Source of the DNA: Phoronis australis
Taxonomy: Eukaryota > Phoronida > Phoronidae
DNA length: 21,798 bases
Assembly (NCBI GenBank): GCA_002633005.1
Contig: NMRA01000311.1
Coordinates: 499,314-521,111 of the forward strand
Reading direction: 5' to 3'
The notes under the pieces: model-generated
The model's input: the letters and a program-made list of their open reading frames with translations, nothing else
What the model was told of the DNA's origin: nothing
Database searches by the model: none
Position numbers and translations under genes: made by a program
Shown here: positions 1 to 6,826 of the stretch, piece after piece
Layout of the letters: each line of letters begins with the position of its first letter
Numbering within the stretch: the first letter of the stretch is position 1

Positions 1-192
1 AAAAACACCCATCTTCGAAGTGACGTGAACAAATGTACAAGTTTTTTTGGAAGTACAACTTCCATTCACGTCGACGCGAGAACATAACTTTTTCTCCCAC
101 AGCGGATTTTGGGGTCTCCGTACACTATGGAAGCTAACGCCTCTGCATTTCGCCTGCGTAGCCGAACAACCGGCCACACAGCAGCCGACCAT
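1..192 (-). CDS. THAP-like zinc-finger protein, N-terminal part, cut by window edge
   Basis: The minus strand is open from an ATG at 190-192 to the window edge, giving 64 residues. The start MVGCCVAGC, then GVSFH about ten residues later and a Trp near residue 32, resembles the opening of THAP domains, which begin with Met a few residues before a C-x4-C and continue with a [VL]SFH block and a conserved Trp. THAP domains are DNA-binding zinc fingers with a C2CH metal site, found in cellular regulators and in P-element-type transposases. The second half fits less well. The expected C-x2-H appears as C-x3-H (C-T-F-V-H, near residue 53), and the loop is cysteine-rich. It could be a divergent or decaying THAP finger, a transposase remnant, or chance similarity. 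The remaining exons lie outside the window. The opposite strand is also open here but shows no domain. Confidence 0.45.
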   Translation of the reverse strand, partial: MVGCCVAGCSATQAKCRGVSFHSVRRPQNPLWEKKLCSRVDVNGSCTSKKTCTFVHVTSKMGVF

Positions 193-1300
193 GATTAGCA
201 GACGACGTACTTGCCGGAAATTACACCAGATAATTTAGCCAGGTGTCGCCAGTGAATAATGACGTAAAGGCTTGTGCGCAAGCTCACAGATTTCGTCCAT
301 TGAAAGTATACGGAGTTGGCGGTCCATGTACTATAGTCTATGATGACAGCACAACTTACAAACTAAAAGCAAAACCAAAATGAGGCTCACGAGAGCTCAG
401 AACAAGTCAGCTGTCTCGAATTCGCGATGCGAGCTGCGTCTCGCGTGAAATAGTGTTTAACAATAAGAGTAACACAACAATAGTAACAGCGCCGTAAGTG
501 ACGTTATAGGGTTGAGTAGTCTCGATACGATAGCTTACAGCATCAATGCGCTCCGCTGATGACAGCAGTGTTGCCGAACATTTGGGCGCCGGCGCACGAC
601 TACCATGCATACATGTATGCTAAACGAATAATAGAACTTTTATTAATATTTTACAAATTCTGTATAATATTTTAAGATAAAGAAATGGTTATGGTGTCCT
701 ACAATAGGTATATTAAGGGGGGAGGGTGGCGAAGTGCGATACAATGAGCCTTGGGCTCCTACATGTATTTACCTCTAATTTTACCTCTACAGCACAGCAA
801 ACATCGTTTTCTTCGTCAGTTGTAAAATTCAAACAGTCGACCTCCGGTGAAAAGTGCCTTACGATTACAACTCAACACAAAGGGAACTTGCACGAAAACT
901 ACGTTTTGTTAAGAATTGCCTAAATTCTATTTACAAAGTACTGATCAGGTAAATGTTTCATGGATTGGACATTGCGGTGCATGTATACCCCTGTTGGTCA
1001 CCGGATGCTAGTCTAAATTTAAATTCACGAAGACCTGCGATCATGATTAACTACTGTTAATTATGTGAACTGAAAAAACGTTCGTTGTTTTATGGTATGT
1101 ATTTATATAAATGCAGGGCATTTTTTTATAAAATAATGGGTTTTGCATTATAAAACATTTTTTTTTGGGAAAAATTGTGAAAACTTCAAACAAAAAAATC
1201 AAATATCTCACAATATTCAAATTTTCCAAACATAAAAACGTAAATTTTGACCAAATAGAAACCTTAGTTTTCAGAAAGCTTAATATGTCTTCCATACAGG
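193..1300. other. Flank without recognised gene
   Basis: This would be the 5' flank of the minus-strand THAP-like ORF. The part from about 193 to 600 is relatively rich in CpG, which would suit a 5' UTR or promoter, but I see no TATA box at a convincing distance. A 67-codon minus ORF (407-610) with a leucine run has no family features. From about 600 the sequence becomes A+T-rich, leading into the CTTAAG array. TACATGTA palindromes lie at 610-617 and 760-767. Confidence 0.4.
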
Positions 1301-1630
1301 AAAAACTTAAGTTTTCTGAAAAACTTAAGCAGTCAGGAAAACTTAAGTTTTTAAAATTCGAAAAACTTGAGTTTTGTGATAAACATAAGTTTTCATCAAA
1401 ACTTAAGTTTTTACTTGAAACTTAAGTTAATTTGTGAAAACTTAAGTTTTATTCCGGAAAACTTAAGGTCTCTCAAAAACTTAATATGATGACGAAAAAC
1501 ATAACCTTTAAAAACTTAAGTTTCTTTTAAAAACTTAAGTTTTTCGTTACAACCAAAGTTTTTCCTCTATTTTCCAAAAACGCAAGTTTTTTCCGCCAAA
1601 AACTTAAGTTTTCAGCGAAAAACTTCATTT
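1301..1630. repeat. Diverged CTTAAG minisatellite, 18-21 bp period
   Basis: Ten exact CTTAAG hexamers start at 1306, 1324, 1342, 1402, 1421, 1441, 1462, 1515, 1534 and 1603. Most sit inside the larger palindrome AAACTTAAGTTT. Variant copies fill the gaps (CTTGAG at 1366, CATAAG at 1384, CTTAAT at 1480, CGCAAG at 1581). Neighbouring copies are usually 18-21 bp apart, so this looks like an old tandem array of a unit of about 19 bp with a self-complementary core. A plus-strand ORF across it, rich in Lys-Leu-Lys-Phe, is only the translation of the repeat. Confidence 0.85.
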
Positions 1631-1641
1631 TTGTAAGTGTG

Positions 1642-1739
1642 CAGTCACAGACTCTGAAGCCTCTTTTCTAATGTTAAAAACCCAAACTTGTTCAGAGTAT
1701 TCTCACTTTCAATGCAATGTCACTGCGTTGTTATCCTTT
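1642..1739 (+). repeat. Dispersed repeat, left copy
   Basis: About 35 bp (1642-1676, starting CAGTCACAGACTCTGAAGCC) and a 15-mer GCGTTGTTATCCTTT (1725-1739) both recur to the right at 2481-2624. The two blocks lie on either side of the decayed TSP1 segment, so the segment is bracketed by direct repeats. Confidence 0.7.
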
Positions 1740-1773
1740 AAGACACAGCATGGACAAGAAAATATACCCACTG

Positions 1774-2378
1774 TTACTGCTGTACCTGGAAACGTGATTT
1801 TGCGTCATGTTCCAAGCTTAAACGTTAAAAGGTCGTCGAAATTACCCTAGCCAACCCTTTTTAGGTTGGAAACGTACCTGAGCAGTTCAACTCAATTACA
1901 CCTTCTTGTAACCGTTTTTTAAAAGACATAACAACTTTTAAAAAGACTCCTCGTTTGGTCATTGGAAACGTACCAGGACATTCATGAACATTATATGCCA
2001 CTGTCTGTGTAGTATTTCCAGTACAATTAGTGCCCCCATTGGCCGGGGTGGGGTTGATGCAAGTTCTTGTACCTGTCTGTGTGCCACCTCCACAGGTAAC
2101 AGAGCAAGATCCTCATTTCCAGTCGGACCAGCTGCCATCAACTACATGTAGAAACACTGAGTCAAAAAAGGCGTTGAACTGGGTCAAAGTCTCCAATTGA
2201 AAAAGATTAGTATATTGCTTTCTGCTAGAATATAAGACCACATGCCTTTCAAAGAGAGTCAGTTTAGACCAAGCTTTAGAAAAGACTCGACCAAAAACGG
2301 CCAGTCGTTTTAGTGGCAGGCTTTGAGTAAACGTTCATATTTCAGGCGGCATGATAGGCCAATCTTCGAGTCAAATCT
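1774..2378 (-). repeat. Segmental duplication, decayed copy (partner 18752-19360)
   Basis: About 600 bp align in the same orientation with 18752-19360, with frequent substitutions and a few short indels. The homology covers a whole TSP1 exon plus intron sequence on both sides, so this is a genomic DNA copy, not a retrocopy. It begins near TACTGCTGTACCTGGAAACG and ends near CATGATAGGCCAAT. The terminal exon found downstream of the intact copy (18207-18472) lies outside the shared segment and is not seen here. Confidence 0.85.
1974..2141 (-). pseudogene. TSP1 (thrombospondin type 1) exon, dead copy
   Basis: This is the counterpart of the intact TSP1 exon at 18959-19126, with the same length (168 bp) and the same flanking signals: a TAG acceptor after a pyrimidine-poor tract, and a CCTG|GTACGT donor. 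The WSDW start, the GSCSVTCGGGTQTGTRTC core and the final ECP are still readable. Two lesions break it. A TGA at 2113-2115 replaces the third Trp codon of the WxxWxxW motif. A TAT at 1993-1995 gives Tyr in place of the fifth of six cysteines. No partner exon is seen on either side. It is best read as a duplicated exon that has lost function; a sequencing error could explain one lesion but hardly both. Confidence 0.85.
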
Positions 2379-2461
2379 TGATTAATACTAGTCTGGTAGA
2401 CGTGAGTCTCATTTACGGTAGGTTTATCCGATGTCATATAGTCATGTCTGAATAAATTGTT

Positions 2462-2624
2462 AAGTGACTGTAGGACTCAGCAGTCACAGACACTAAAGCC
2501 TCTTTTCAGATGATACGTGATTCTAGGCCTCTTTTCTAATGTTATATGACTGTGATACTCGACAGTCACAAATTCTAAAGCTTCTTTTCTAATGTTAAGT
2601 ATACACATCGCGTTGTTATCCTTT
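2462..2624 (+). repeat. Dispersed repeat, right copies (about two tandem units)
   Basis: Two units of roughly 81 bp are visible (from 2462 and from about 2545). Each opens with a short foldback (TGACTGT ... ACAGTCA-like), and each contains the CAGTCACA block (2481 and 2563) followed by a CTCTTTTCTAATGTTA-like block. The 15-mer GCGTTGTTATCCTTT returns at 2610-2624. The matching blocks at 1642-1739 lie on the far side of the TSP1 pseudo-exon. Confidence 0.7.
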
Positions 2625-3684
2625 GTTTAAAGTGAAATCTCCTGGAATTCCTCTGATGGCCATATTACATTGTACCCTGACGACTGAAACAAAACTCTGT
2701 CATGACGGCGACATCCCGTTGCTCCCAACTTGTTCGATTCTATATCCCAACAACAAGTTGGGAAGTTTACCCCCGTAGCTAGCCAATGTCTTACACGACT
2801 GATTAACTCCATTCTGGCATTTAGAGTTGGAGGGCCTGCGCTCTTTTGTTCGATAATTGCTCTAATTTCCGATCAGATCGTATCTAGCCTGACTGGGCTG
2901 GGCTGATAAAAATGAAAGTTAAGTTATAACATATTTAAGCTTATACTAATAGAATTTCTGAATTCCTCGTCAAATGCTGATCATGTTCCATTTTTGAATC
3001 ACCAAAATCGCCTAACTACAACAGAATTTAAGTCAATCTATTCTGTCCAAACGGATTACCAACGCACTGGGTTTGACTGTGTTCAGAATACGCGTTAGGT
3101 AATAGCCTGCAAGTACTAAACGTTTCCTCTGAAGCCTGGGAGATTATTGGCCTGCTTATTATCACACGGGACAAAAGACTGAGCTGGGCACTTAACAAAA
3201 GAGCCAGATGTTATCTTACGTTCAGCATCCCTCACGTCTGGAAAATTACTGAACGCTGTAATGTGACCGTAACCAATATTATAGTAGTAGATTATGGAGC
3301 AAAAATGAACATGCCAATTGTGGTTCTCAAGTCGAGAAATCATTCCTAATCAAAACAAGGAATAGGATGAGACTAGTTGTGCAATAGTAAGTAACTTTTT
3401 ACAAAATTAATATCAATATCAACAAATAGGCTGATTAACTGTGAAAAACTGGTCACAAATTTTCCGTTGTCATAACAGCAAACGGGTTATACCATGGAGC
3501 GAAACCCATGTCTGTGTCAAAACTTAGAAGTTGTGACAGTTTGAGTGCTTTGAAATTCACAGCTATGATGATTTTTGTTAGCTCTCTTGGAATGGAGATC
3601 ACGTTCTCTCATAGGATTTGGAAGAGTTTGATAGAGTAGTGCGTAATTTGTGTTTTAAGTACGTCAATGAGTACCGTCAGAGGT
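2625..3684. other. No recognised gene
   Basis: The longest open stretches are two short minus-strand frames (2627-2812, 61 codons; 3116-3343, 75 codons). The second contains a possible acceptor (TTTTCCAG) ahead of a cysteine-bearing stretch, but there is no phase partner and no family signature, so I do not call an exon. No repeat longer than a few bases stands out. Confidence 0.4.
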
Positions 3685-4466
3685 CCTAAAGTCGTGAGTG
3701 CCCTAAAGTCGTGAACGATCTTATTTCCTCTTCTGCGCGGTCCTGCGACATCTGGCGTTGAAGTTTCCAGCGTTCGTCTGCTTACGAACGTCAAACGAAT
3801 ACCCAGGCGTGTTCGTATTCACAATATGATAAAAAACAGTGAGTGAGTGGCTTCTTTTTTCAAATGTATCTTAAAAACAGTACTTTTCATTAATTCCCTT
3901 TTTTGTGCATTTTTGGGATATATTTTCGAAAATATTTATCGTTCAGATTTACTCACACACGCGCTCCAGAGGTAGCTTGAACAATGTATCAAAATGTCCC
4001 AGGGTCGATCAAGTTTTGTAAGGCCAAAACAATAAAATACAGAACGATAATTGATGCTGGGTTCTTAGCGTTTTACGTGAACAACCTCATTGAAAACGCC
4101 TGTGAACATCAAAGTTGGGTGCAAAACTTATAACAATTTATTTCAATTGAAACTGAATTAATAAACAATGCAATGCATTTTATGTCATTTAGAGTAACTG
4201 TAAGCACTGTAGTTGACTTCTGTGGTCATACTTCGTGCATTTACGTCTAAACGAAACGTTCACGACTTTAGGGCTTCATTCAAAATGGCCGGCGATATCA
4301 GCGACAGTTTTAAAACTCTGCTTACGGATACAAACAAGGATTAAGATTGTCAAAACACGTATATTTGTGAAGGCTGATACATGTCCATGACACATGAGCA
4401 GTTGCTAACGGACACTGGGTAGTATGACAATCAACTGCTTATTATGCTTATATTCACGACTTTAGG
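3685..4466. repeat. Nested inverted repeat sharing CCTAAAGTCGTGA
   Basis: CCCTAAAGTCGTGAACG at 3701-3717 has an exact 17-bp reverse complement at 4257-4273. A second pair with the 13-bp core CCTAAAGTCGTGA lies outside it, at 3685-3697 and 4454-4466. The four sites are arranged as outer-inner-inner-outer, as in a small element with doubled terminal repeats, about 780 bp overall. Between them lies a minus-strand ORF fragment (3609-3794 overlaps the left end) and nothing recognisable. A 19-codon ORF at 4285-4344 starts in a good context (CAAAATGG) just after the inner right site. Confidence 0.6.
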
Positions 4467-4889
4467 TCACCGGTGTATACATATAGGAAATGCCCATTTG
4501 ATGGCAGTCGTCACAGCGACAAGTCAAATTACCGTTAGATCACTACAGTAGCAACCAAGCTGTATCTCTTCTCAGTTCTTTTTAACTGTGTATCTCTTCT
4601 AACAGAAAGTACAAGAAATGATACACGTCACGGCCCGCACACCGAACACATTAAATGCAGACAGTACATATGTCCCGCAGACAGTATTTACCAAAATACT
4701 GGAGGACAGAGTAATGAAACTACATATTCCCACACATCTGCCTATACCAGTAAAACAAACGTACATGAATTCGATCGAAAGAAAAACAAGTCCCAGGGGG
4801 ATTCAGCGTTTTGAGTAACGAGGGGCCAGGGCAGAGTATTAGCCAAGATTTTGCCCGTCAGGCATTCGCAACCCCGAACTGCCAAATGT
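4467..4889. other. No recognised gene
   Basis: A 66-codon plus ORF (4618-4818) has no domain features. The last 50 bases lead into a transposon-like terminus. Confidence 0.35.
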
Positions 4890-4949
4890 AATCTTGGAGA
4901 ATTTTAGGGGGGGGGGCATGGCCCTCTTGCCACCCTAAATCCACCACTG
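4890..4949 (-). mobile_element. Terminus of a DNA transposon or MITE
   Basis: Read on the minus strand, the segment begins CAGTGGTGGATTTAGGG and continues through a run of ten C. Ends of the form CAGTGGCGGATnnAGGGGGG are common termini of hAT-like and other non-autonomous DNA elements in invertebrate genomes. The other end and a target-site duplication were not found, so this is probably a fragment. Confidence 0.4.
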
Positions 4950-5227
4950 AGTTCATATATATATACAATCAAGTTTTGTTAAAGACGACGTTCTATTGTC
5001 TTTAATGGCAGTAGTAGGTACGCGCTCGAAGGGCAATCTGTTCGCGCGTCAGGCGACAGTTGATGTAAATGCAAAATGTGACCCAGGCTCATGGAAGTGA
5101 GGAAAGCACATTCAATATTACGGGCTTCATATTCAAATCAAATAACGAAAAAATATAGAGTAAAATTGCCCAGTACATCATTTCTCATGATCATCTTCAG
5201 TGAAGTTCACATTGTGTATAAACTGAT
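4950..5227. other. No recognised gene
   Basis: Unique-looking spacer with a short (AT)n run near 4962-4971. Confidence 0.4.
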
Positions 5228-5370
5228 AGGCATACATATATATACATACATGTAGATATATACATGTACATACATACACACATACATACAAATATACATA
5301 CATGCAAACATACGGACAGACAAACTTACAGACAGACAAACAAACACAAGTTCAGATAGACAGACATATA
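5228..5370. repeat. Microsatellite, CATA/TACA then ACAG/GACA units
   Basis: An impure tetranucleotide tract of CATA-type units in the first part gives way to GACA/AGACA-type units in the second. TACATGTA occurs twice (5247-5254, 5261-5268). The minus-strand ORF across it (MYICMYVC-type) is a translation of the repeat. Confidence 0.85.
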
Positions 5371-5386
5371 TAAGCGCTTCTTTTTC

Positions 5387-6285
5387 ATGAGAACACACAA
5401 AACCGACGACTTACCCATCAGAGTCCACACGATGCTCTAATAAAAACAAGATTTCACGCAAAGAATCGCACCTTTATATCAAGTCAAAAAATCAAAATGC
5501 ACATAAGTGTTACGATCATACGGAGACTACCATGTTTCGGTGTAGAACATTGATCATAATTAATCTCTGTGTAAGGCAACTACATACATTAGTGAAGGCC
5601 TGCACGTGTTTTAACATGAAAGACGTGCGAGTAATTATACTTCACTACTTTTATCCATGAGAGGCAAGAAAAATTTCAAAACACCGATAATATTTCCTTC
5701 CTTCAGACGTACTATTTATGTCGTCTGGTCAAAAACATGGCATATCTATTTCTTGTAGGTAAACGAGATATGTGCTTCAAAGAGACAACTGGCCGCGTAC
5801 AATACGTCGCGGCCACTTCAATCCTAACTTTCATCNATGAGAACACACAAAACCGAGGACTTACCCATCAGAGTCCATACGATGCTCTAATAAAAACAAG
5901 ATTTCACGCAGAGAATCGCTCCTTTATATAAAGTCAAAAAATCAAAATGCACATAAGTGTTACGATCATACGGAGACTACCATGTTTCGGTGTAGAACAT
6001 TGATCATAATTAATCTCTGTGTAAGGCAACTACATACATTAGTGAAGGCCTGCACGTGTTTTAACATGAAAGACGTGCGAGTAATTATACTTCACTACTT
6101 TTATCCATGAGAGGCAAGAAAAATTTCAAAACACCGATAATATTTCCTTCCTTCAGACGTACTATTTATGTCGTCTGGTCAAAAACATGGCATATCTATT
6201 TCTTGTAGGTAAACGAGATATGTGCTTCAAAGAGACAACTGGCCGCGTACAATACGTCGCGGCCACTTCAATCCTAACTTTCATC
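5387..6285 (+). repeat. 449-bp direct duplication around a single N
   Basis: Positions 5387-5835 repeat at 5837-6285 with five substitutions, all within the first 95 bp (5407, 5428, 5461, 5470 and 5480 in copy 1). The remaining 355 bp are identical. The copies abut exactly at the N (5836). This is the pattern expected when two overlapping contigs, possibly different haplotypes, are scaffolded without being merged. A true tandem duplication is possible but less likely. Confidence 0.95.
5836..5836. other. Ambiguous base or scaffold gap
   Basis: A single n sits exactly at the junction of the two 449-bp copies. Confidence 0.95.
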
Positions 6286-6321
6286 GGTGCTGTCCGACAA
6301 ACCATGACGAATTTACTCAAC
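6209..6321 (+). CDS. Possible plus-strand exon, unrecognised
   Basis: A good acceptor (pyrimidine tract then TTGTAG) and a usable donor (CAAC|GTACGT) bound 113 bp that are open in one frame (entry phase 1, exit phase 0), giving 37 residues beginning KRDMCFKETTGR. It is denser in CpG than its surroundings. The same acceptor and first part occur in the left duplication copy, which is cut by the N. No partner exon or family was found, and the minus strand is also open here, so this remains an ab initio guess. Confidence 0.15.
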
Positions 6322-6387
6322 GTACGTGTTAACGCGGGTAATGTTTGTCGCTAGAATACTGTGCTATGAAGTTAAAATTCGCTATAA

Positions 6388-6393
6388 TTTATT
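6388..6393 (-). terminator. Poly(A) signal AATAAA of the lectin gene
   Basis: AATAAA on the minus strand, 100 bases after the lectin stop codon (6493-6495), is the first canonical signal downstream. Its position supports 6493-6826 as the terminal exon. Confidence 0.6.
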
Positions 6394-6492
6394 GTCACTT
6401 GTTTGCCACCCATCTTTTAGCAACGATATCCGTCGAGTATTTTGAACTTTTAAATAGTTTTTCGATTAATTTGAGTTCGTTTCCTGTATTTC

Positions 6493-6826
6493 TTATAGTT
6501 TGATGGTGCTTTTGTCTACACTGTGAACACTAAACTGGTTCTTATTCGTTTTAATTTCTCTTGAGATGGTTCCCAAATCTAAATTCGAGGGACGGCACCT
6601 TACCGGTGACAGATCCTGGCATATGGACGTATTGGATTCATTGCACGGTCTGTCACACCACTTTTGCAATTGAGAAGAGTCAAGAGACATACAATTTTCT
6701 CTGGTACTGCCGTCTGGCTGAGAAGGGTTCGTGGCCCAGGCGAAGAAGGTGGCCGTTTGTCCTTCGACGTTCTTCCACGTCCCTTCTGAACCCTCGTCGG
6801 TTAACCCTATCCAGTTGTACCCATGA
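6493..6826 (-). CDS. Lectin exon 3, second half of the CTLD, tail and stop
   Basis: Acceptor ACGTTGCAG at 6827. The first base completes a Ser codon with exon 2, and the frame then gives YNWIGLTDEG, the QPD region, ENC, WCD and ICQ. Coding continues past a potential GTAAGG donor (intron start 6603) through 36 further residues to TAA at 6493-6495. With a canonical AATAAA 100 bases later and no clear downstream exon, read-through to this stop is the simplest model. Confidence 0.75.

Noticed and set aside
47-238. Plus ORF with an ankyrin-like TPLHFA string
   Set aside because: A single short string without the rest of an ankyrin repeat; the minus strand offers the better THAP-like reading.
407-610. 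67-codon minus ORF with a hydrophobic leucine run
   Set aside because: No domain, and the length is common by chance in this window.
1165-1425. Plus ORF rich in KLKF repeats
   Set aside because: It is the translation of the CTTAAG minisatellite.
2725-2760. tRNA-like B box (TGTTCGATTC)
   Set aside because: No A box at the right distance and no cloverleaf pairing; an isolated match.
5207-5398. Minus ORF rich in Cys, Met and Tyr
   Set aside because: It is the translation of a tetranucleotide microsatellite.
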